A stretch of 64,000 nt of DNA from Neoceratodus forsteri. Taxonomy: Eukaryota > Chordata > Ceratodontiformes > Ceratodontidae. The stretch is taken from the NCBI GenBank assembly GCA_016271365.2, contig JADMNL010000028.1, positions 97,061,501 to 97,125,500 of the forward strand, given 5' to 3'. The translations under genes and the position numbers were made by a program. The notes under the pieces are model-generated. The model was not told the origin of the DNA. It did not search any database and worked only from the letters and a program-made list of their open reading frames with translations. Position 1 is the stretch's first letter. Each line of letters opens with the position of its first letter. Positions 11,894 through 22,260 of this stretch are shown in pieces.

Positions 11894-12420
11894 TATTTTA
11901 TTTATTTATTTTATTTAAGACAATTTTGGATAACACCTTCAAGCAAACAGTGCTCTTTTACAAAGGTTCCACATCTTGGACAATGGACAAGAATAGGCAA
12001 GAGCAGGCAGGTAGATAACAGTTAATACAATTACAGTATGTGAGCTACCAGTGGCTATATCAAGATAAGACAAAAGAATTAGTGACAGGTAAAGCATTAC
12101 AGAATGCATGAGCTGCCAAAGGCTTTGTAAGGTGATCTAATAAGTGCATGAGAGAGCCAGAGATAGTTGGTGAGAGGATAAGGTAGTATGGGACAGGCAA
12201 GAACCGAGGGGGTGGGGGATTGGAGGGATAAGGTAGGTGGTGATGGAGGGGAGGGGAGGGGAGAAGGGATGGGAGACGTAAGTGGGGGTAACAGGATGGG
12301 TGGGGAAAGGAGAGAAGAGTTAGTATGGTCAAGGAGGAGAAATGAGAACTAGAAGGGAGTTATGGAGGGCTGGGGAGAAAGGAGAGAGAGAGAGAGAGAA
12401 TATGAAAGCTAGGAGGTGCA
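11894..12420 (-). mobile_element. LINE 3'-terminal fragment nested in L1-1
   Basis: The left edge is a TTTATTTATTTATTTTATTT run followed by a segment with CTCTTTTACAAAGGTTCCAC. Close relatives of this edge lie at 44240 (CTCTTTTACAAAGGTTCCAC), 33170 and 46720 (both with TTTACAACCTTTGAG and ACAAAGGTACCTC or CCAAAGGTACCTC). The last two begin LINE A and LINE B on the minus strand. I therefore read this as the 3'UTR of a related LINE inserted backwards into the L1. A GAGAGA run lies near 12384-12400. No coding part of the source LINE is present. Confidence 0.6.
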
Positions 12421-13179
12421 GGGGTATACTATAATTAAATTAAAACATGGAAGCCATTACAGCCTGCCTAAGATTTACCACAGAGAAATGTAATACTAGA
12501 TGGCATCCTTTTTTTGATCATCTAGAGGTGAGAGAAGGCCTTTCAGTCCTTGACCAATTGCTTCAGACCTAAGGTCAGAGGGAGAAAATATTTAGAGGGG
12601 GGCAAATAACTGGCCCTGCTAATAAGAACTAGAGGGGGACATCTATTCCAGACAAGCAATGGCCTAGAAATCAAAAATAGATAGGAGGGACTTGAGTGAA
12701 TTTTTAAAACCAGATTTAATTGTGACTGGCTAGCTGGCTGTCAATTTTAATGTACAATTTCAATGTATGGTCTTTTTATTTCCTGTCTTTTCTTTTTAAT
12801 TAGCTATACACTTTTCTTGTTGCACATATTTACAAACCATCATTTGAAGAAAATGTTAATAATAGAAATTATAGACACAAAGAGTTGAATAATCTTTATT
12901 GTGATTCAAGTCAAAGACACTTCCATCTATTGTCTTTCAGGAAAGTTCACCCACCTCCTCAAGGGTCTGGAGGTATTCTAAGGACTGTAGAGAAACCCTC
13001 ACCTTCTCGTTTCTATGCTTGCCGACCCCGGGGAAGAAACACAGAGGACATTTAGATTAACTTAGCTTAAACTTTGCAACATCTAAACTGATATGTAACC
13101 TATGTATTCTTACAAAGGCAATGTACTTGAATACTAATTATAATCTTGATTAATAAAAGGTTTTTTAAGTTAAAAAAAA
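12421..13179 (+). other. L1-1 3'UTR and poly(A) end
   Basis: No gene. The right end has an AATAAA signal at about 13152 and a short A-tract at 13172-13180 directly before the right target-site duplication. The middle may hold the last, decayed part of ORF2 just after the nested LINE fragment, but I could not establish a frame. Confidence 0.6.
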
Positions 13180-13197
13180 AAAGAAAAGAAGAAAGGG
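13180..13197. repeat. 18-bp target-site duplication, right copy (L1-1)
   Basis: An exact repeat of 5002-5019. Its A-rich left edge merges with the L1 poly(A) tail, so the boundary is uncertain by a few bases. Confidence 0.85.
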
Positions 13198-13485
13198 TCC
13201 TCACTTGCAAAAACATATGCCCTCCCCAGACACAGAGAGCCTTGGGTATGTATAAAGTTCTACAAATCTGGTTTGGTTCAAATAGTTTCAACCCCTTAAA
13301 AATAAAACCTGTTAATTCACAGTTTTGTGTTTTACTAAGCTAATATTTCTTGTCAATATTTGCTTCAAAAACACCACCGACAGAACCATGATCCCGTGCT
13401 CCATAATGTGTGAGTGATTCCCTTATCAGGTGTCAAGCGCCAGGGATTGTGAATTGCTTTTGAGCGGGATGAGGCAAGGATGTTA
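13198..13485. other. Non-coding interval, no gene seen
   Basis: This probably continues the older repeat split by the L1. No homology-bearing frame. Confidence 0.4.
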
Positions 13486-13640
13486 ATTAAGCAATAATGC
13501 CCAACAGGGTGTGTGTCGTGCTGGGATAACGTCACACCTCTGGTGGTTGGGCACGATGCCGCAGGCCGAGTACATCCAATAACTGAGGCATGACGTTATC
13601 CCAAACGACACACACACCCTGGAGGGCATTATTGCTATTA
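13486..13640 (-). repeat. Foldback MITE-like element, family M1, copy 2
   Basis: The outer arms contain GCAATAATGCCC and its complement. They continue inward as a near-perfect stem at about 13506-13534 / 13591-13620 that includes GGGATAACGTCA. The core is the reverse complement of that at 1905-2020. The whole palindrome has arms of about 45 bp with one indel and a few mismatches. A related stem (CTGGGATAACAGCACGGGTC) lies at 13819-13838. Confidence 0.7.
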
Positions 13641-13849
13641 TGCAATGGCTCGTTGTTATACAGAATAAAAAAAATCATTTTAAAGATGTTTTTGTGTGGA
13701 AAAATATTTTTGTTTTTTAAAAGAAGACGAAACAATCAAGCACATCATCAGCACATAATAAAAGCAAAAGTTCGTCTGTATGTTCACAGTGAGGCTGAGA
13801 CTAGACCCGTGATGTTGTACTGGGATAACAGCACGGGTCCAGACCAAGA

Positions 13850-13892
13850 CTGACCAATCAGAGACCAGGATTTTTTCTTGCCATTGTATAAA
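13850..13892 (-). repeat. Module A copy 2
   Basis: On the minus strand this reads TATACAATGGCAAGAAAA, ATCCTGG and TGATTGGTCAG, as at 1391-1433. It precedes the M1 stem-loop in the same order and orientation as copy 1, which argues that module A and M1 belong to one larger element. Confidence 0.5.
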
Positions 13893-14436
13893 AAGCAGTA
13901 AAACACTTCTATTATTAAAGGTAATGCATTTGACTCTGGTTCAAAAAAATGATCTCTGTAGCAATCAGCAGCATACTGTGGGATGGATGAAGATGCTTTT
14001 TTTTTCCTTTTCCAAGAGGCTCATTGCACATTACAACTTTCCCAGTTCATCCCAAAAATGATTAAAACATTTTTATCTTCTTTCATATTGTTGGGTCCAC
14101 AATTGCCTTGGCAAGCATGCTTGTGCCCAAGAGTTAGTGGGATTTCCCAGTCCCGACCCACTGAAGTTAGTGCAGCTGTTCTCACTGTTGGTTATTAACA
14201 GTTCCAAGATGTATGCTCTCATGGCATATGGCATTGACAGCATACTGTAAAATGGAAAATGTTTGCTGACATTTTCTTTTTGCTGTTTTTACAGGACAAT
14301 TCCTGAGCGCGATGAGCAGACTTTTCCAGATTCCGAGTAAGACATGGTTTCCTTCCATGTACCTCATGGCACTCATTGGTACAAAATCAGTTGTAGTCCA
14401 TTCCAGCCTCATATTCACTTCCTATTTATATAGAGG
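13893..14436. other. Non-coding interval, no gene seen
   Basis: No homology-bearing frame. T-rich near 13998-14010. Confidence 0.4.
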
Positions 14437-14599
14437 ATAATGCCTGAGTAACAGTGGTTAACCACGATGTAATCACCTCAAGCAGTTGCCAGGACAACCA
14501 AGTAAACCTCGAGAGTGCAGCTTGAGAGGTTTACAGTTGTCTTGGCAACTGTGAGAGGTGATTATGTCGGTGGTTGACCACCGTTACTCAGGCATTGTA
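14437..14599. repeat. Foldback element with ~74-bp arms
   Basis: Arms at 14437-14510 and 14526-14599 are reverse complements with roughly ten mismatches and a 15-bp loop. Arm landmarks are ATAATGCCTGAGTAAC, AATCACCTC, GTTGCCAGGACAAC and TAAACCTC. The outer ATAATGCC recalls the outer arms at 2817 and 13494, which suggests a common terminal motif. Confidence 0.75.
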
Positions 14600-16720
14600 T
14601 TTTATAATGTATGGAAAAACTAGCCACTGTGGTAAAAAAAATACATTATTGTGTTGCTTGCATGCATGTGCAAGAAATACATTGTGTCAGGCTTCCTTCA
14701 CAAGCGGGTTGTGGAGGCACGGCAGTGTTGTGCTGAATGTCCGCAGCTCATTCAGGGACTGGTCTCTGCCTCGGCGAATAGAGGAGCATGCTGTCAATGA
14801 GGGCAGTTAATGAGCAGACCACTGTGATCAAAGAATCTGAGCCACTGCAATCAGGGAGCGCCTTGTCACTATGCAATCAGTTGTTTTTGCTGCGGGGCAT
14901 CTCTGACTGCAGCAGCCAATTACACAGCTGCATTATGTGGTATTACCATGGCAACAGCTTCTCCGTCAGCCTCTCACAGTCCCCACGAAGCCGACGGAAA
15001 GGCGCCGCCCACTGTTCAGTGTGCCTTCCTGGTGAAACATTTCAATAAATAAATTAAAGAAAACTAGATGGGGGGATGCCCAATCCCCCTGTAGGCATGC
15101 ACCCTTCGGTTTATTTGCCGACTGAGTAGCCCAAACCCTGTCAGTATAATGCACCGCCCCATTTGTTGTGTACTGAGGGGGTGCCCAATCCCCCTCAGCT
15201 AATGCACACTCCCCAAGCACAGTGTATGGCCGATAGGGGTGCCCAGTCCCCATCAGCTCCAGCTCCCCCCCAAAAGAAACACCCAGATGTGCCAGCAGGC
15301 TGGGAGCCCACCCCAGCATGCACAAAAGCGCCCCACATCATCTATATATTTTTAAAACCTGTAAACACAGAAAACGGTCCCTTGCAGTCTTTCATGGTTT
15401 TACCCCAAACCCGCATCCACCCACTGTGCTTTCTTCTCCCCACACCCCCCTCACCCATACTTACCTCTGGAGCCCGGCGTGGCAATCTTCGGTGGATCAG
15501 GAACACTTCTGCACTCTTCAAAGCCGACCGCGAACTGAAGAAATGCCGGTAAGCTGTATAATGGCATAAATAGGGCTTTTTCAACTTAGGTGGCTATCTC
15601 AGCCATTTGAGGGTATTTTTTCACCAAATTTTCAACATGGGGTTTTTGGTACCTCACCTCATGAACTCAGTCACTGTCAGTTTGTTATTTCGTCCTGAAA
15701 GGTGATTTTGCGGTCACTGCACAGAACCACCTTTTGGGACTGATTAATGAAATGACAGTGTCACAATTCATGAGGTAGGCCCCCCAAAACCCTATGTTGA
15801 AAATTTGGTGAACAATCCCAAAAATGACTGTTTTATTAAGCGTCACGTTGTGCAGTTCCTGTGCGCGTTGTAACTGAGAATTTTCATATTTTCCTCCAGA
15901 TTTTCAACATTACCATTTGACCTCACCTCCTTATGAAACAGTAAGTAATAGTTGTCATTTTTCACATTTCGCCTCAAAATGTGTTTCTCACACATGTAGT
16001 GTACACATGTGGTTGGTGTGCTAAATCAATGTTCAGAACAGATTAAGAAAATCACAGTGACATTGTTCATGAGCAGAGGTCTTAAATGCCTATGTTGAAA
16101 ATTTGGTGACAAAATCCATAAAATGACTGTGTTGTAGGCGTGCATTCGCAGTTTCAAGCACCCTCATAACTTCACAAATTTGTAATATTTTCACTCCAGA
16201 TTTTCAACACTGCCATTTTTCCACACCTCCTTATGAACAGTATAGCTGTTGTTTTTCACATCCTGGCCAAAATGTGTTTTCACACTTCCAGCGGAGAATA
16301 GCGCAGTCGCTGTAGGAAATCAATGTTTGGGACAGATTAAGAAAATCACAGTGACACTGTTCATGAGCTGAGGTCCCAAAATGCCTATGTAGAAAGCCTG
16401 GTGTAAAAAATCCCCACAATAATTACATCACGGGTGTGTGTTGCACAGTTTCTATGCACGCTCGTGACTTCACCAGTTTTTTTATATTTTTACTCCAGAT
16501 TTTCAACATTACCATTTGTTTACACCTCCTCATGAACAGTACTGCTGTCATTTTTCACTTCCTGTTCGAAATGTGTTTTTGCACCTGTGGAGCCAAATGG
16601 CGCAGTTGCTGTGCAAAATCACCTTTTGGGCTAACAAACTGATAGTGTCACTGTTCATGCTGTGGGGTCACAAAAAGCCCATGTTGAAAACCTGGAGTAA
16701 AAATACCAAGAAACACCCAG
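14600..16720 (+). repeat. Composite repeat R, copy 1, ending in a palindromic tandem array
   Basis: This shares an ordered set of landmarks with 62600-64000: GCTTGCATGCATGTGCAAG (14655), GGTGCCCAATCCCC blocks with GCCGA and TCAGCT (15118-15250), CCCATACTTACCTC (15456), ATGCCGGTAAGCTGTATAAT (15543), then units bounded by CAAATTTTCAACAT and its complement. From about 15625 to 16710 the units repeat with starts near 15896, 16196 and 16495, a period of about 299 bp. Each unit is roughly palindromic (TTTTCAACAT ... ATGTTGAAAA). It could be a non-autonomous transposon carrying satellite-like DNA; no protein is recognisable. Confidence 0.7.
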
Positions 16721-17529
16721 GGCATTAGGGTTTCCGACCATAATGCACTACCCTGTAGGGACTGACAGGTGTCAGGGATGTGACCTGGGATTGTCGACAG
16801 TAATGCTCATGCCATTCCACCCCACCCCCACCCTGCAGCCAGTGACAGGCATCGAGGTGCGCCTTGGACTCTTTGGCCCCAGAGTTCACCCCATTCTCCT
16901 ATATTGCATCCATTTCAGCATATTTCCTTATGAAATGAGGTGAGTGCAAAGCCCAAACTCCCAAGGCACACCTCGACACTTGTCAGTGTCTGCAGGGCCT
17001 AATAGGGTGAGGTGAAATCTCATGACTGTTATGGGTGATGACCCAAAGGCACACCTCAATGACTGTCCATCTCTGCAGGGTGGGAGTGGAGCTGGCGTCA
17101 GTTCAATATTTCACTGCCATTCCTCTACTGCATCTGTCTAACTCCTGTACTTCCACTGCTAATGCCAGCAAGCAACCATTCAGAATTGACAAATGCTTGT
17201 GTAGTGAGCTCTGGCCCATAAGAGGCTCACAGGTGACCAGTGGGAAGCTCATTACTTAGGAACAGGCTGCATTTCTCCTGTCTGCAATACAGTGTTAAGG
17301 GTTCAGCAAGCTCAGCCCTGGCTAATGTACAAAGACTTTATCACATTTCTTATGAGTCTTTCCTAAACATGTTTTATTTGTTAACAGGAGTGCACCTGAT
17401 TTGAGGCCAAAATCAAGAGTAAATAGTTATAGTAGCAGAGCCCCCCACACCCCCACGCACATACACACTCCCCGAAAAGTTGCTTAAAAGCCTGCAATTC
17501 ATTCAAATCAGTTTCATTTTCTTACTTAG
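16721..17529. other. Non-coding interval with an inverted repeat
   Basis: Stems involving GACAGGCATCGAGGTGCGCC (about 16846) and its partner near 16971 (CACACCTCGACACTTGTC) form an imperfect inverted repeat. GCACACCTCAATGACTG repeats nearby at 17049. No gene. Confidence 0.4.
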
Positions 17530-18562
17530 TTGGGGTTCAATGCCAACAAGTGTAAAATCATATACCTAGGGCATAGGAACCCCGATGCTGAGTATGGGAT
17601 GGGGGGAGGTACTGATACTCACTAGACATGAAAGGGTCCTTGAGGTTATTATATAAGAGGACCTCAAGGTGGCAGTACAGTGGACCTCCTTTGAAATGAG
17701 CTTTGCTCAATGGAGCATGTAACAAGTAATCCAATTCATGAAAATTGAATACAATTTTAAACAACAACAACAGTGTGACAAGACTATGGGCAGGGCAAAT
17801 TGGATTCTGGGGTGCATAAGGAGTGGCATCTCCAGTAGTAGTAGTAGGAGGAGGAGAAGGGATGTTGTGCTACCATTGTATCACTCCCTGGTATACTCCC
17901 AGCTGGAGTACAGTTTTAGAGTCCACACTTCAGAAAGGACATAGGGTGGAGGTTTTCCAAAGGAGGGCAACTAAAACGGTTCAGGATTTTCACAGAAATC
18001 CCTACAAGGAAAGACTAAAGAATCTCAACATGTACACTCTGGAAGAGAGGAGGACGAGAGGTGACATGATCAAGACCTACAAAGTGCCTCAAAGGGGCGA
18101 ACAGGGTACAGTTGGGGAGCTTCCTTCAAATGAGGATAAGCGCCCAAACCAAGGGGGCATACAATGAAGCTGGGGGGGTAGTTCAGGATAGATGTGAAGA
18201 AATATTGCTTTACTAAAAGGGTGGCAGATGCCTTGAACAGACTGCCAGGAGAAGTGGTGGAGGCCAAAATGGTAGGGGGCATGAAGCATGCATGGGATAA
18301 ACATAGGGGTATATTAGAAAAAGGGGAAGGAGTGAGTCAACTGAGATCAGTAGGGCTATGGAGGTGGAGTAGGTTCAAGTTCATTGCAGGAAAAATCCAT
18401 TGAGCATGCTCATTCACAAGGAGGTCCTGATGGATGCAGGCAGAATAAGACATACAGTAACATATATAGGCAGGAGTTACAAGTAGGTAGAGAACACTTG
18501 GGCAGACTGGATGGGCTGAGTGGTCCTTTTCTACTGACAAATTCTCTGTTTCTATGGCATCA
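17530..18562 (+). mobile_element. CR1 3' fragment, plus strand
   Basis: The peptide begins FNANKCKIIYLGHRN near 17530, the segment downstream of the CR1 reverse transcriptase core. After a gap it continues RANWILGCIRSGISS, DVVLPLYHSLVYSQLEYS, VEVFQRRATKTVQDF, YKERLKNLNMYTLEERRTRG and DMIKTYKV. The 3' end at 18506-18556 reads CAGACTGGATGGGCTGAG and closes on TGTTTCTATGG, the CR1 terminal motif. A short AGT/AGG expansion at 17833-17856 encodes a Ser-Arg run absent from the other CR1 copies. Several frameshifts make it inactive. Confidence 0.8.
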
Positions 18563-19895
18563 TGTGTTCATTCAGGTGCAGTGTTTATTTAAAGTTGGGC
18601 CTACCAGACATCCAGATGTAAAAGGTACAATAAATTACTGAACTAGATACAGCCCACTTACAGTACAATAAACAGAACCCCAGTTCTTCGAGAAGCCTTT
18701 ACTCTTCATAAGGCTGCTTAAAGAGCTGGGGTTCTATTTGCAGTGTCCACACCAGTGTGCTGATCTTAAAATTAATGCCACATTTGAATGAGTACTTGAT
18801 TCTTGCTCACTGTATTTCTTCCCCACTTTGAAAGCTGCTTGTCCTGAGTTAGTTTTTGGCTGGCAGCGCCTTGCCTGTGTTGGAAGATGACCAATAAGTG
18901 GCACTGAAAGACGTCAGACTTCACAGACTGTGAAGGCAGCTGCTCACCCACCATCTTGGCAAGAAGAAGGCTGCAGCTGTGGCCACCAATGACTTTTGGG
19001 GCGTGGGGATGGGGGGACCAAAGGGGACCGACATAAGGAGATAAAATCGTAATAAAAATTGTGAGACCTTCACCAGCTTTCCAAAATGCTTACCAGTAAA
19101 AGAACACGGTAGCCCGTGAGGAGAGTGCATGGGAAAGGGCATTGTCCATAACAGCAACTCCTTCCCCGCTGAATCCCTCATGGCTATGGGAGGGTAGGGC
19201 AACCAGATGGGGGGGTGTGTGTGAAATGGGTGACAGGATGTCGCTATAAGTGTATGCATGCGGAGGGGAGTGAGCACAGCAAGCGTGGGCTGGGAGGAGG
19301 CAGAGGAGCTGTAGGGGGTGGCGCTGCGGTGGGTTGCTGAGCTGCGTCATGGTATCAGGGGTTGGACTGTGGTTGGGGTGGGTGAGGTACCAGGTTCTGG
19401 TCCAGGCGCTGGTGTGATTTTATTGCGCCCTGCCCGAACCTTTAATTTTACATGTTTTCACCCCCCCCGACATGCATCCCCCTGGAGTTGAGAATCCTTT
19501 TTTAGTAGAGGGGTGCAGGGGGGGTGAAGCCCCCCACAGAAAGCATTGAAATGTATGTCCCTAGCGCCGTTGTCCTGTGCGCCGGGGTGTCAGTAGTGCC
19601 AAAAATGTTTTCGGCACTCTGACTGCGCGATAATGGTGATCGCCTTTAGGCTTTTGCCGTTATCACATAGAACCAAGAACAGTCTATGAAGTTTTTCAAA
19701 TGGCAACACAATCTGGTGATCCCTCTGTCTGCCATCTGACACCAGGCATCAACCAGCATAAAATTGCCTAAAGAAGGCAGTGTGGTCATGTGGTTATTGA
19801 AATACTGGAGATTACAGATTTATAAGAACAAAAGAATATCACACAGAAGCTGGCACATGTGCCTATAGCAGCTGTCTCCTGCTTCTCAGTAGTTA
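18563..19895. other. Non-coding interval with a hairpin
   Basis: A 15-bp stem with one mismatch lies at 18674-18688 / 18721-18735 (AGAACCCCAGTTCTT). G/C-rich stretches lie near 19460-19540. No homology-bearing frame. Confidence 0.4.
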
Positions 19896-21290
19896 TATTT
19901 ATACCCTTGAGGTACTTGAATGTTTCTACCATATTCCCTCTTTCTCTCCTCTCTTCCAATGAGTACATACTGAGGTCCCTTAATTTCTCCTCAGAAGTCT
20001 TATGTTGCAAGCTCTGTACCATCTCATTCGCCCTTCTCTGGACCATCTTCAGCCTGTTAATATCCTTTCGAAGGTGCAACCTCCAGAACTGCACACAGTA
20101 CTCCATGTGAAGCCTGACCATAGTTTTATATAATGGCATCACTACCTCCCTCCTTATGCTGGTGATACCCCTGCCTATGCACTCCAGCATGTCACTGGCC
20201 CTCCCAACTGCCTTAGCACTTTGACATTTTCAGGTAATCTGAAATAAGAACCCCCAGGTCCCTTTCCTTCTTTGTGACTGTCAGCTACTCCCCTCCCCCA
20301 TCCTGTAGCTTTCCCCAGAGTTTCTGTGTTCCAGGTGCATAATTTTGCACTTTTTTGAATTAAACTTCAGTTGCCAGTCCTCAGACCATTTTCCAAGCTT
20401 TCCCAGATCCCTCCTCATTTCCTCCATCCCCTCTGGGGTATCCACTGTGTTACAGACCTTGGTGTCATCTGCAAACAGGCAGACGTTTCCCTTCAGCCCT
20501 TTTGCAATGTTACTAATGAAGACATTGAACAGGACTGGCCCCAGGACCGATCCCTGCGGCACCCCACTGGTCACCCCCTCTCCCCAGACTGCACACCATT
20601 TACCGCCACTCTCTGCCTCCTGTCTGTTAGCCAGTTTCTAACCCAGTTTACCACCCTTTCCGCCATGCCCAGCCTACCCAGCTAGTTTATCAGCCTCCTA
20701 TGTGAGACAGTGTCTAAGGCTTTGCTGAAATCAAGGTAAGCGTTGTCCACTGCCCCACCCTGATTTACTTCCTTTGTCACCGAGTCAAAGAGATCAACCA
20801 GATTTGTCTGACATGGCCTCCCCACTGTGAATCCATGTTGCCTTTGGTCCTGGGCTCCGATGGCTTCTAGATGCCCCACTATCCTTTCTTTAAGCAATGT
20901 CTCCATGCTCTTCCCCACTACTAAGGTGAGGCTGACCAGCCTATAGTTCCCCGCCTCCTCCCTGCTGCCAGATTTGTGTAGAGGGACCACATGTGCCCTC
21001 CTCCAATTCTCTGGTACCACCCCTGTGTTGAATGACTCAGTGAACATGGCTGCCAGAGGTACTGCTATCTCCCTTCACAGTTCTCTTAATATCCTTGGGT
21101 GTATGCCATCTGGTCCCATCGCTTTGTCCACCTTCAATTTAGTCAGCTCCTGCAGGACTCTTTTGCCTGTGAATGGACTATTGTCCACCTCTTCAGCTCC
21201 TTGGCAACTGCTGTACTGCTGTGGCCCTTGCCCCTCCCCCTCTTCTGTGACTACTGAACAGAAAGACACAGTGGATGTCTTGGGGGGGGC
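19896..21290 (-). pseudogene. CR1 ORF2 fragment, reverse transcriptase region
   Basis: The minus strand reads, from 21269 down, VDKAMGPDGIHPRILREL, then [78 protein letters not shown], catalytic FADD (20464-20475), and finally MPLYKTMVRLHMEYCVQFW with ERRERGNMVETFKYLKGIN near 19900. This covers most of the CR1 reverse transcriptase. The endonuclease, ORF1 and the 3'UTR with its octamers are missing, so both ends are truncated. About four frame breaks separate the pieces. Its sequence matches the CR1 at 38604-42540 closely enough to be the same broad family. Confidence 0.85.
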
Positions 21291-22077
21291 ACATGACAGT
21301 TCTTAGGCATGGTACTATCACTTCCAAATACCTAAACAGCACATATAAGCAAGCAACATTCGGCATTGACAAATGCTTGTTTATCAATGTGTGTTTGTTC
21401 TCCTGCTCGGCTATGAATGCTTCCTGCTTTGTATGTTGAGCAACTGAAGTGCTAAAATTAGTCACTGCGATCTATACTGCAGCGGGTCTGTAACTGTCTG
21501 AATGGAATGTGTGTGTGTTTTGAACGAATGTCCAAGCAGCAGATCACCTTTCCTTTCCAAGAATTTTGACTGGTGGTGACATTCTACCCTGTAATCCCAT
21601 CATTATGACATAGTTAAGCAAGGTTTACAGCATACTGATGTCATAACGATGGGATTATCAGGTTATAAACTGATTGAAAACAGGGGTTAATAGACACTGT
21701 CCATACATTATATTATTTTATTATAAGCTGATGGTGATGCTGTTAAAAACAAAACAAACAAAAAAAAAAATACCAATACAAATAAATATTAAAATCATGC
21801 TTTCCACAACTTTTTATCAACAAGGTGGGAGATGGCAGCAAATGCTGTATGACAAAGAGATGTTGTGCTTGATCACAAAACTAATACTGTAATAGACAAA
21901 GTGCATACGTGGAAGGCTTTACATGCTTTAAACTAGTTGATACAAGTGAAAATTAAAGTTTTACAGTACATTTCAGCTACAAATGCTGAACGCTGAATGC
22001 CAAGCACATGTGGTGCTTGTTCACCCTGGAGATTTGCTCTGCTCACTGCAGAAAAGTAGAACACAAAAGTACTGTGT
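21291..22077. other. Non-coding interval with a hairpin element
   Basis: A stem at about 21589-21610 / 21639-21661 pairs CTGTAATCCCATCATTATG with CATAACGATGGGATTATCAG, with two mismatches. It recalls the GGGATAAC stems of family M1. A-rich near 21750-21770. No gene. Confidence 0.5.
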
Positions 22078-22260
22078 AGCTGGCCCGGTGGTGCTGAGGG
22101 TTGAGGCACTGGACGCCACACCTCACGTTACACCCGCGACCGAGTTCAGAAACGAGCTTGGGCCATCGGGGGTTGGCAGGGGAAGGAAGAGATTGAGCAT
22201 CCTGAGGACTGCTCTCTCTTCCTGGGGTGGGCTCTAGGGGATGCGTTGCATAGGGGCAAC
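22078..22260 (+). mobile_element. tRNA-derived SINE, family T, copy 2
   Basis: The head reads TGGCCCGGTGGTGCTGAGGG (A-box region), then CGACCGAGTTCAG (B-box region). The body has AGCTTGGGCCATCGGGGGTT, AGAGATTGAG and CTCTCTTCCTGGGG. The copy at 62225-62410 shares CTGAGGGTTGAGGC and CACACCTC in the same order, which fixes the family. Both boxes are eroded. Confidence 0.6.

Larger units (their letters stand above)
5020..13179 (+). mobile_element. Near full-length L1 retrotransposon (L1-1) with nested insertions
   Basis: The element spans from an ACTTCCGGTGATGTCAC start to an A-tract at 13172-13180, bounded by an exact 18-bp duplication. Inside, in order, are a 5'UTR, a broken L1-type ORF1 (5108-6250), a nested minus-strand CR1 (6521-7137), an inter-ORF stretch, and a broken ORF2 with endonuclease, reverse transcriptase and C-terminal Cys-rich regions. 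A nested minus-strand LINE 3' fragment (about 11894-12420) and the 3'UTR follow. Without the two insertions the length is roughly 7 kb, close to a full L1. Many stops and frameshifts show that it is inactive. Confidence 0.85.

Noticed and set aside
15163..15552. 129-codon plus-strand frame in repeat R
   Set aside because: It lies in a repeat whose other copy does not keep the frame. Pro-rich by composition.
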